Shown here in pieces: positions 53,929-61,426 of a stretch of 64,000 bases of DNA. Each line of letters starts with the position of its first letter. Position 1 is the stretch's first letter. The stretch comes from Bacteroidales bacterium (GTDB taxonomy: Bacteria > Bacteroidota > Bacteroidia > Bacteroidales > Tenuifilaceae), in contig JAQVYY010000002.1 in assembly GCA_028708425.1 (NCBI GenBank), forward strand, positions 1 to 64,000, read 5' to 3'. The notes beneath the pieces were generated by a model. It saw only the letters and a program-made list of their open reading frames with translations. It did not search any database and was not told where the DNA came from. The translations under genes and the position numbers were made by a program.

Positions 53929-56028
53929 TCACTCTTCCTCTCCTGCCACTCTCATTTTCCTTTTCAGCAGCTGAGCATTCAGAGCCACAATAATGGTGCT
54001 TAAACTCATCAGAACTGCCCCCATTGCAGGGCTAATTAATATTCCTGCACTGTATAGAACTCCTGCTGCAAGCGGTATAGCCACAATGTTGTATCCAGTT
54101 GCCCACACAAAGTTTTGAATCATTTTTCGATAAGTTGCTTTTCCAAAAAGTATAAGCGTAGTAATGTCTTGCGGATTGCTGTTCACCAATATTATATCGG
54201 CCGTTTCGGCTGCCACATCCGTTCCGCTACCTACGGCAATTCCTACATCGGCTGTTGCAAGTGCGGGTGCATCGTTTATTCCGTCGCCGGTCATGGCAAC
54301 AAACTCGCCTTTTTCTTGGAGCTCTTTAATTTTCTCCAATTTCTGGTCGGGTAGCATACCGGCGAAATAGCCATCAAGCTGTAGCTCATCACTCACACTT
54401 TTGGCTACCTCTTCGTTATCACCGGTCATCATATAACATTTGATATTATTCTCTTTGAGCGTTTTAATTGCATCAAAAGACTCTTCTCTTACCTCATCCG
54501 ACATGGCTATAAAACCAGCCAGCGTGTTATCTACTAAAATAAATACTACAGTTTCTGCTTCATTTTTATACGCATTGTCAGGTATGTCTATCTTCTTATC
54601 TTTGAGATAGCCAGGGCTTACAACTTTTATATTCTTGTTTTCAACGTCTCCTTCAATCCCTTTACCCGTAATGGCATTAAAATTATCAACTTGAGGAATT
54701 TCAATTTTACCCTCCTTTACTTTACGCATAATACCCATAGCGAGGGGATGCTCCGATTTCGATTCAAGGGCACCTGCATATTTGAGAATATCATTGTCAT
54801 CCAAACCATCCATAAAACTACCAAAACGTGTAACGCCAAAGTTTCCTTTTGTGAGTGTACCCGTTTTATCGAAAACCATCATTGTTATTTTGCGAGAATT
54901 TTCAAATGCTGTTCGGTTGCGAATAAGCAATCCGCGCTGAGCGGAAATAGAGGTGGATATGGCAACCACCAATGGCACTGCAAGCCCTAAGGCATGGGGG
55001 CATGTTATAACCATTACAGAAGCCATGCGCTCCATTGCAAAGCTGAATTCTTTACCTATAAGAAGCCACGCAGCAAGTGTAGTAAAACCCACAGATAGAG
55101 CAATAATTGTAAGCCAAAAAGCAATTTTATCAGCTAAGTTTTGGGTTTTTGACTTTACGCTTTGCGCATCGCGCACCATATTGATAACCTTGTTGAGATA
55201 GGCGTTTTCTCCCACTTGTTCCACCTTGACAGTGAGCGAGCCGTTACCATTAATTGTTCCACCGATAACCTTGCTATTCTTCTCTTTTTTTACTGGCTTC
55301 GCTTCACCCGTAACCATAGCTTCATTTACATAGCTCTGTCCATCGGTTATTATACCATCCACAGGTATTTTTTCGCCGGGGCGAACAACCACGTGGTCGC
55401 CTTCCTTCAACTCATCCAGCTTAACATCAACAGTGTTGCCATTTTTAAGAAGATGTGCTTCAGAAGGCATTAGCTTTACCAATTCTTGCAATGAACGTGA
55501 TGCGCCCAACACTGATTTCATCTCTATCCAGTGACCCAACAGCATGATATCTACAAGCGTGGCTAATTCCCAAAAGAATGACGACCCTTCCAAACCAAAC
55601 GTTGTTGCAGTACTATAGCCCCAGGCCACTGTGATAGCAACTGCTATCAATGTCATCATGCCGGGTTGTTTTTCCTTTAGCTCATCAACTAGACCTTTTA
55701 AAAATGGCCATCCTCCATAGAAAAAAACGATGCTTGATAATCCAAAAAGCAAATATTTATCCGCAGCTCCCAAAAGAGCGAACTCAAAACCAAGTAAATT
55801 TTGGACCATTGGCGAGAGCGCCAATATGGGAAGCGTGAAAATGAGAGAAATCCAAAACCTAAGCTTAAAATCTTTTATCATCATCCTGTGATGATCGGTA
55901 TGATCATGATCGTGATTTTGCTTTGTTTGTTGATGGCTTTCGTGATTGTTTTGATTCACATTATTATCAGCACTGTTTCTCTTAGAATGCTTGTGCTGTT
56001 GATTCGATTTATTTTTATCCTTTTCCAT
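53929..56028 (-). CDS. copB: Copper-translocating P1B-3-type ATPase (CopB-like)
   Basis: A 699-residue copper-exporting ATPase. The first 50 residues are rich in His and Asn (HKHSKRNS, NHDHDHTDHHR), a typical CopB metal-binding tail in place of CxxC domains. The membrane motif is CPH (343-345), the mark of P1B-3 pumps. GEAKPV, the phosphorylation loop DKTGTLTKG, HPLAMGI and TGDGINDAPALATADVGIAVG are intact. It lies between the multicopper oxidase gene (29 bases upstream) and the small CxxC ORF. Confidence 0.93.
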   Translation of the reverse strand: MEKDKNKSNQQHKHSKRNSADNNVNQNNHESHQQTKQNHDHDHTDHHRMMIKDFKLRFWISLIFTLPILALSPMVQNLLGFEFALLGAADKYLLFGLSSIVFFYGGWPFLKGLVDELKEKQPGMMTLIAVAITVAWGYSTATTFGLEGSSFFWELATLVDIMLLGHWIEMKSVLGASRSLQELVKLMPSEAHLLKNGNTVDVKLDELKEGDHVVVRPGEKIPVDGIITDGQSYVNEAMVTGEAKPVKKEKNSKVIGGTINGNGSLTVKVEQVGENAYLNKVINMVRDAQSVKSKTQNLADKIAFWLTIIALSVGFTTLAAWLLIGKEFSFAMERMASVMVITCPHALGLAVPLVVAISTSISAQRGLLIRNRTAFENSRKITMMVFDKTGTLTKGNFGVTRFGSFMDGLDDNDILKYAGALESKSEHPLAMGIMRKVKEGKIEIPQVDNFNAITGKGIEGDVENKNIKVVSPGYLKDKKIDIPDNAYKNEAETVVFILVDNTLAGFIAMSDEVREESFDAIKTLKENNIKCYMMTGDNEEVAKSVSDELQLDGYFAGMLPDQKLEKIKELQEKGEFVAMTGDGINDAPALATADVGIAVGSGTDVAAETADIILVNSNPQDITTLILFGKATYRKMIQNFVWATGYNIVAIPLAAGVLYSAGILISPAMGAVLMSLSTIIVALNAQLLKRKMRVAGEEE

Positions 56029-56057
56029 AAGTTTTCTTTTTAAGTTATTTGGTTTAC

Positions 56058-57677
56058 CTATTCAATAACTTCATAATTACGCATCATGCCCATATCTTCG
56101 TGTTCCAGATTATGACAATGATAGAGAAAGATGCCGGTAAAGTCTTCGAATCTTAGAGCAACTTTTACACGCATATCGGGTAAGAGAAGGAAAGTATCTT
56201 GCCAACCCTCATCAATAAAACCATCTTTCATGGTGTTCCAAACAGCAGGCGGAACTTCTGAAACATCACGCTCGATTATCTGAAACTGCAAGCCATGAAT
56301 ATGCACTGGATGAGGCATACTCATCATTCCGCCCATTCCGCCTCGTCCACTTCCACTATTTATAAACTCCCACAGTTCTGCGGTGTTAAGCTTTACTTTC
56401 TCCCAGTCTGCCACTTCATTCATCTCGAAGGTCTTACCATTAATAAGCCATTCCATACGTTGGAAGTGAAAGTTAAACTGACGGGGTGAATTTTGATTAA
56501 CGACTTCCGATAAATCAAATTGCTCTATCGGCTCAAGCTCTGTGGGCAATGGAACCGCTTCGCCTTGTTTGTCTGAAACAACAAAGCCGTATAAAGTGAG
56601 GGCATCACCATTATCGATATACGAATCGGATGGATTGTTGTTACTTTGCATATTACCTCTTCCTCTCATCATTCCTCCGCCCATTCCTCTTCCACTGCCC
56701 ATCATTCCCATGATGGTGCCGCTGTTGAAAGCGAGACTTTTGAGTGAAATTTGTTCACCGGAGTTTGTAGAAGAAAAATTGCGCCAAACGTCTATTCGCT
56801 CTCCCGGACCTAGCATCATGTAAGGTTTGTCTATTGGTTTAGAAAGTAAACCTCCATCGTTGCCAATAACTGTTAAATCAGCTCCATCGCTCCAAGCTAA
56901 CTTATATATTCTGGAGTTGGAACCATTCAGCACTCGAAAACGATATGTTGCTTTGTTAACTTTCATTGATGTGTTGCTTTGGCCATTAATTATAATTTCA
57001 TTGCCCAAAAACCCAACCATCCTGTCCATCATATTATTCTCTAAATAAATTAGCTGGTTCGACGAATCAAATATTCTGTCCTGAATAACGAGGGGAATTT
57101 CATATTCTCCTGAGGGTAAATCATTTTGATCATTCTCAACAATGAAAAGTCCTGCCAATCCTTTATACACCTGATAGCCTGTTTTTCCATGCGGATGTGG
57201 ATGAAACCAATAGGTGCCGGGTCGATTGTTTACCACAAATTCATAAATAAACTGATCGCCTTTTTTGATAACATACATCGGATGGCCATCCATTTCGTGT
57301 GGGACATGCAATCCATGCCAATGAATGATACTTTTATCTGGAAGTTCATTGTTGAAGCGAATACGAATTTTTTGCTGTGGTTTTACACGAATAATCGGAC
57401 CTAAATACGAATTTGGAATTTGTTGAAGTGATGTGCTCTCACCTTTAATAAGCTCAGAATTATAGGTGTAAATAGCCGTTTTTTCTCCTTCAAAAAGTTG
57501 TATCTCTGCCGGTATGGCAGTCAATGAAATGTCTATGTCGGGTTCAAACGATTCTGTAATTGTAAGTTGACTACTTGAACGTTTTTGTTGTTTGCTATTT
57601 TTACAAAAAGCAAACGAGGGTATGATGATCAATAAGATCAATACCCTCATTAGCTGTTTTAATTTATTTTTTTTCAT
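56058..57677 (-). CDS. Multicopper oxidase (CueO/CopA-like)
   Basis: A 539-residue periplasmic multicopper oxidase that probably converts Cu(I) to less toxic Cu(II). The signal peptide is KQLMRVLILLIIIPSFAFCKN, where the Cys may make it a lipoprotein. The copper-ligand motifs are complete: HWHGLHVPHEM, WFHPHPHGKTG, HPVHIHGLQF and HCHNLEHEDMGMM. A Met/Gly-rich insertion (GMMGSGRGMGGGMMRGRGNM) resembles the Met-rich Cu(I)-binding segment of CueO. It is part of the leftward copper operon. Confidence 0.94.
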   Translation of the reverse strand: MKKNKLKQLMRVLILLIIIPSFAFCKNSKQQKRSSSQLTITESFEPDIDISLTAIPAEIQLFEGEKTAIYTYNSELIKGESTSLQQIPNSYLGPIIRVKPQQKIRIRFNNELPDKSIIHWHGLHVPHEMDGHPMYVIKKGDQFIYEFVVNNRPGTYWFHPHPHGKTGYQVYKGLAGLFIVENDQNDLPSGEYEIPLVIQDRIFDSSNQLIYLENNMMDRMVGFLGNEIIINGQSNTSMKVNKATYRFRVLNGSNSRIYKLAWSDGADLTVIGNDGGLLSKPIDKPYMMLGPGERIDVWRNFSSTNSGEQISLKSLAFNSGTIMGMMGSGRGMGGGMMRGRGNMQSNNNPSDSYIDNGDALTLYGFVVSDKQGEAVPLPTELEPIEQFDLSEVVNQNSPRQFNFHFQRMEWLINGKTFEMNEVADWEKVKLNTAELWEFINSGSGRGGMGGMMSMPHPVHIHGLQFQIIERDVSEVPPAVWNTMKDGFIDEGWQDTFLLLPDMRVKVALRFEDFTGIFLYHCHNLEHEDMGMMRNYEVIE

Positions 57678-57689
57678 TTTTATTTGAAT

Positions 57690-57791
57690 TTATGGCAATT
57701 CCTTGTTCATTGTAAGTTTTTTTCCTCTTCGCGTTGTTTTTCCAACCTTGAATAGTTTAAAAAAACGGAAGGATTCTTTCAATTCTTTCAT
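57690..57791 (-). CDS. Small basic ORF between cusB and the multicopper oxidase gene
   Basis: A 33-codon frame, MKELKESFRFFKLFKVGKTT RRGKKLTMNKELP, fills most of the gap between cusB (11 bases) and the oxidase gene (12 bases). TAAGG lies upstream of the ATG. It is basic with no membrane segment. It could be a real small protein or chance. The name is unknown. Confidence 0.3.
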   Translation of the reverse strand: MKELKESFRFFKLFKVGKTTRRGKKLTMNKELP

Positions 57792-57802
57792 GGTTTACAA
57801 CC

Positions 57803-59578
57803 TTACTTCAAGGTTTCCCTGTTCTCACCACATTTCAACATCGCATCCCCGAAATAGGGATTTTTAATTTCTTCGGAACTGCTAAACCAGTATGCTCCTT
57901 TGTCTTTTTCGGCCATTGGGCAATACTGGTAATATGCGGTAACATTCTCTAGTCCAAATGCTTTGATGCTTTTGTAGAATGCAATATTGAACTTTGCAAA
58001 TTCATTGCGTTGTTTTTCAATATCCATCAGTTTACTCATGGAATTTACTGTTTTTTCGAGCACATCAAGATTTTCCATCCAAGCCATGTGTGCATCGCCT
58101 TTCAACAATCCCATATCCACTTTTTTTAAAGCCGCAGACACTTCGCTTGCTGCTGTCATGACTTTATGTGCATCGGATGCAACAAAAGCATTTTTCATTG
58201 GTATATAAGCATTATAAACTTTTGTGAGTTGTGCTGTAAAAGCAGGGTCGGTTCCGGTTTTAGCGAAGCCCTCGTTCGCATCCCTCATTTCTGTTTCCCC
58301 ATGATCATGCCCAGTCATTGCAGAGCCGCCTTCAGAGGACATCATGCTAGGTTTGCCAGCTAGCTGAGCAGCAGCATCAATGCTGAATGTGCCATTTACT
58401 GCTATTTCTTCGCCTTCCTGCAAGCCGTTTTCTATTATATAGCTTCCGCCCAACGCAGGGCCGAGCGTAACTTTGCGCATTTTAAAGTTAACACCTTGTT
58501 CAGTAGAAGATTTTACGTAAACCACCGAACGCTTGCCAGTCCACATTACAGCAGTTTTCGGAACCACAATTGCATTGGACTTTTTGGGCAATTTTGCCTG
58601 AACCGTTCCGGAGACGAACATTTCTGGCTTCAATGCCATGCCTGTGTTGGATATTTCGACCCGGGCTTTGGCAACCCGCGTTTGTGCATCGATTACCGGA
58701 TCGAGAAAGGAGATGTTCCCAGCAAAAGTTTTCCCGGGCAACGAGGAGATGGTAAATTCAACTTTATCACCAATTCTAATCCACCCCATATCCGATTCAT
58801 ACACATCGAAAAGCACCCAAACTTTTGAAAGATCCGCGATTTTATAAATGGGTTCACCTTTGACGATGTATTCGCCAGGGTTTACCATTTTCTGGGTGAC
58901 AAAACCCGACACATCGGCTCTCACCTCAAAGGTTTCTGTGGGCGATCCCGATGTTAGCATGTTTTCAATTTGTTTCTCCGTCAATTTCCAGTTTTTAAGT
59001 TTTTCTTTAGCGGAATTGAATAGCGCAGGTTGGGTCTCTTTGAATTTTTGGGCTTCGAACAGCTCATTTTGAGCGGTCACCAGCTCGGGGGAATACACCG
59101 TGGCGATTATCTGTCCTTTTTTTACCTGCTCGCCTGTAAAATTCACCGTTAGGTTTTCTATTCGTCCTGGCACGTGCGAAGGTTGGGAAAATACCCTGCG
59201 CTCGTCTTCCTGTACTTTGCCATTTAAGCGTACAGATTTCACCGGATCCATCGCACCAACAATTGCCGTACTGATACTGGCCAGTTGCATCGCTGTGGGC
59301 GACATGCTAATCACCATTGGATCGGTTTCGTCGTTCTGGGCTCCTTCCAGCGGAATGAGGTCCATGCCGCATATCGGGCAACTACCCGGCTCGTTCTGCC
59401 TGATTTGTGGGTGCATGGAGCATGTCCAAATAATTTCACCTGCAACTTCTTCTGTTTCATGCTGGTGTTCGTCAGTTGTTTTACGCGGAGCACTACCAAA
59501 AATTAGCCACCCAAGCAAAAAACCTGTTGCCAGTGTTGCCACAATTATTATTATTATTGTTTTTCTATTTGTATTCAT
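57803..59578 (-). CDS. cusB: CusB-like metal efflux periplasmic adaptor
   Basis: A 591-residue adaptor linking the RND pump CusA to the outer-membrane channel. An N-terminal anchor (IIIIIVATLATGFLLGWLIF) precedes a heavy-metal-binding domain at about 50-78 with C53, H56, C67 and C70 (WTCSMHPQ...CPICGMDL). The adaptor core (NLTVNFTGEQVKKGQIIATVYSPELVTAQNELFEAQ; RADVSGFVTQKMVNPGEYIVKGEP) is complete. Residues about 445-560 match DUF3347, a C-terminal metal-binding domain found in many Bacteroidetes CusB proteins. The start overlaps the end of cusC by four bases. Confidence 0.93.
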   Translation of the reverse strand: MNTNRKTIIIIIVATLATGFLLGWLIFGSAPRKTTDEHQHETEEVAGEIIWTCSMHPQIRQNEPGSCPICGMDLIPLEGAQNDETDPMVISMSPTAMQLASISTAIVGAMDPVKSVRLNGKVQEDERRVFSQPSHVPGRIENLTVNFTGEQVKKGQIIATVYSPELVTAQNELFEAQKFKETQPALFNSAKEKLKNWKLTEKQIENMLTSGSPTETFEVRADVSGFVTQKMVNPGEYIVKGEPIYKIADLSKVWVLFDVYESDMGWIRIGDKVEFTISSLPGKTFAGNISFLDPVIDAQTRVAKARVEISNTGMALKPEMFVSGTVQAKLPKKSNAIVVPKTAVMWTGKRSVVYVKSSTEQGVNFKMRKVTLGPALGGSYIIENGLQEGEEIAVNGTFSIDAAAQLAGKPSMMSSEGGSAMTGHDHGETEMRDANEGFAKTGTDPAFTAQLTKVYNAYIPMKNAFVASDAHKVMTAASEVSAALKKVDMGLLKGDAHMAWMENLDVLEKTVNSMSKLMDIEKQRNEFAKFNIAFYKSIKAFGLENVTAYYQYCPMAEKDKGAYWFSSSEEIKNPYFGDAMLKCGENRETLK

Positions 59579-60972
59579 TGTTCGTATGTTTTTGCAGTTA
59601 AATAATTCAGCTTGGCTAGCTCAATCTGGTATTGTACTTCTGCCGTGACCTTCATTTTTTCGTATTTCAACAATTGTTGTTGCATGCGCAAAACTTCCTC
59701 AAATTGCTCCCCCGAATTGCCGTAAGCGCTAAACAAGAGGTTAAGTGCCTGTTCCGATACCAGTATTTGCTGATCGTACAGTTCAATCAAATGTTGTTGA
59801 CTTTGAAGTTCGAACCATACGTTTTCGTAATTTGAAATAAGCTTGTTCGCAGTTTCCTCTTTTTGCAGGGAGTAGCTTTCCTGCATCAGTTGCGCTTCTT
59901 TTTTGGCCGCTCTGTATTTTTTCCTAAAAATGGGAATGCTCACAGAAACCATTGGCATTAGCACATCTTTTCCGTTGTCGGTCATGCCCCCGTTGGAGTT
60001 TTTATCCATAATCATATATCCTAAACCAACGCCCAATTTTGGGAAACCTTGTTTATGTGCTGCCATTTCGCTCGCCTTGCTTGCCTTCACTTTCAATTCG
60101 AGTGCCTCCAAAAGTGGGTTTTCTGCAAGCAAGGAATCCTTTCGGATTTTGTTCTCCACGAATTCAATTTCCAAGGAATCGGCAATTTCCACTTCCGCAT
60201 TTTCGTTTCTGTTGAGCAGTTTGTTGAAAGTAGTAATCAGGGTTTTCTCTTTCTGGTTCAGTATTTCGAGGTTGGTGCTGGCGTCTTTGAGCATAATATC
60301 CATGCGCAAAACATCGACCATGGGAGCAATCCCGTTTTTGAATTTTATGCTGGCAATGGATTTGTAGGCTTTCAAAATTTCGATGTTGTCTTGCTCAATC
60401 TGTTGCCAACGGTTTAGCTCAAACAAAGGATAAAATGCAGTTGAAACCTGAAAAAACAATTGGTTTCGGGCATCTAAAAACGACTGGTATTTGGCTTCTG
60501 CCGTTAGGGTTGCCGCATCGGCCTGTGCGCCTAGGGTGCCAAACCAAGGGAACATTTGGTTGATTGTCAACTCTGCCCGTTGCGAGCCCATTTTTGGAAT
60601 AAAATACCCGAATGAAATAGTAGGGTCGGGGAGGGAAGCCACCTGTGGTACTTTTTGCATGGCTGCTTCAAACTCCTTGTATTTCGATTGCAGGCCCGGG
60701 TTGTTTTCGGCTGCTGTTTGAAGATAGTCATTCAGGTTTTGAGCAGCCGCAGGTACCGTTGCTACCGTTGAAACCAATATCCAGATGATAGTGGTTAGAA
60801 GGTAGAGGTTAGATGTTAGAAGAGAGAGGTTAGGGAATAGAGAAAAGAAGAAAGAATAATAGGTATTGGTAATAGGATTATTATTCTTTTTATCTATCGA
60901 CAGATTGTCAAACTCTAACTTCTGACAACTAATTTCCGACCTCTTGTCTTTTATGTCTCTTTTATTTCTCAT
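59575..60972 (-). CDS. cusC: CusC-like outer-membrane metal efflux channel with altered N-terminus
   Basis: A TolC-family channel with both efflux-protein repeats (PGLQSKYKEFEAAMQKVPQVASLPDPTISFGYFIPKMG and LLEALELKVKASKASEMAAHKQGFPKLGVGLGYMI). The mature part starts after VPAAAQ. The ATG at 60972 overlaps the stop of the four-helix-bundle gene (ATGAGAAATAA). Another in-frame ATG lies at 61023. From 60972 about 40 charged residues precede a very long hydrophobic segment (SFFFSLFPNLSLLTSNLYLL, then TTIIWILVSTVATVPAAAQ). Part of it is encoded by the purine-rich repeat at 60791-60836, so the original start and signal peptide appear to have been replaced. Confidence 0.85.
   Translation of the reverse strand: MRNKRDIKDKRSEISCQKLEFDNLSIDKKNNNPITNTYYSFFFSLFPNLSLLTSNLYLLTTIIWILVSTVATVPAAAQNLNDYLQTAAENNPGLQSKYKEFEAAMQKVPQVASLPDPTISFGYFIPKMGSQRAELTINQMFPWFGTLGAQADAATLTAEAKYQSFLDARNQLFFQVSTAFYPLFELNRWQQIEQDNIEILKAYKSIASIKFKNGIAPMVDVLRMDIMLKDASTNLEILNQKEKTLITTFNKLLNRNENAEVEIADSLEIEFVENKIRKDSLLAENPLLEALELKVKASKASEMAAHKQGFPKLGVGLGYMIMDKNSNGGMTDNGKDVLMPMVSVSIPIFRKKYRAAKKEAQLMQESYSLQKEETANKLISNYENVWFELQSQQHLIELYDQQILVSEQALNLLFSAYGNSGEQFEEVLRMQQQLLKYEKMKVTAEVQYQIELAKLNYLTAKTYEQ
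60791..60836 (+). repeat. Purine-rich repeat, left flank of the four-helix-bundle gene
   Basis: It contains GGTTAGAAGGTAGAGGTTAG and TTAGAAGAGAGAGGTTAG (60816-60833). The latter 18 bases recur exactly in inverted orientation, twice and overlapping, at 61390-61421. Confidence 0.85.
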
Positions 60973-61330
60973 GGCTTTTCCAGTTTTTATGGAGCGCATA
61001 CAGCATTTTTCCAATTTGATCAAGTTCAGAAGTTAATTTTTCATATGTCGATTCGTCAAGATATTTGCATTCAAGCGCAAATCGAAGCCAGTTTTCTGTT
61101 TCCGCATTTGAACCTAGCGAGTTGATAAGGTGCTGTTTAAAGACGGCCTCAAAATTCCTTTTGGCCCAGCCTTCAGTTATATTTGCACTTATAGATCGAG
61201 CCGATCTGTTTATTTGTGAGGTTAGAGAATACATTTCTTCTTTGGGAAATTTCTTTGACAACCAAAAAATTTCCATTGCTAGATTGAATGACCGCTTATA
61301 AACCTCGAGATCTTTATATGTCTTTATCAT
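60962..61330 (-). CDS. Four-helix-bundle protein (23S rRNA intervening-sequence protein family)
   Basis: A 122-residue protein of the S23/IVP four-helix-bundle family. It has the hallmarks YKDLEVYKRSFNLAMEIFWL, FPKEEMYSLTSQINRSARSISANITEGWAKR and FKQHLINSLGSNAETENWLRFALECKYL. Members occur in rRNA intervening sequences and as scattered genes; a pentameric nucleic-acid-binding relative (Avd) serves diversity-generating retroelements. Here it lies alone between cusA and cusC, bracketed by inverted purine-rich repeats, in the operon's direction. Its stop codon overlaps the cusC start. Confidence 0.9.
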   Translation of the reverse strand: MIKTYKDLEVYKRSFNLAMEIFWLSKKFPKEEMYSLTSQINRSARSISANITEGWAKRNFEAVFKQHLINSLGSNAETENWLRFALECKYLDESTYEKLTSELDQIGKMLYALHKNWKSHEK

Positions 61331-61389
61331 TTTAAATATGTTTTATTCATTATTACCTGATAATGAGCCTAAATTATTAAATCTACTCT

Positions 61390-61426
61390 CTAACCTCTCT
61401 CTTCTAACCTCTCTCTTCTAACCTCT
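61390..61426 (-). repeat. Pyrimidine-rich repeat, right flank of the four-helix-bundle gene
   Basis: CTAACCTCTCTCTT occurs twice in tandem with a 14-base period and ends in CTAACCTC. It is the inverted counterpart of 60816-60833. It supplies the last codons and TAG stop of cusA (61418). Confidence 0.88.

Noticed and set aside
60962-61330. Four-helix-bundle gene as the Avd component of a diversity-generating retroelement
   Set aside because: There is no reverse transcriptase, template repeat or variable repeat within reach; the protein fits the wider IVP family.
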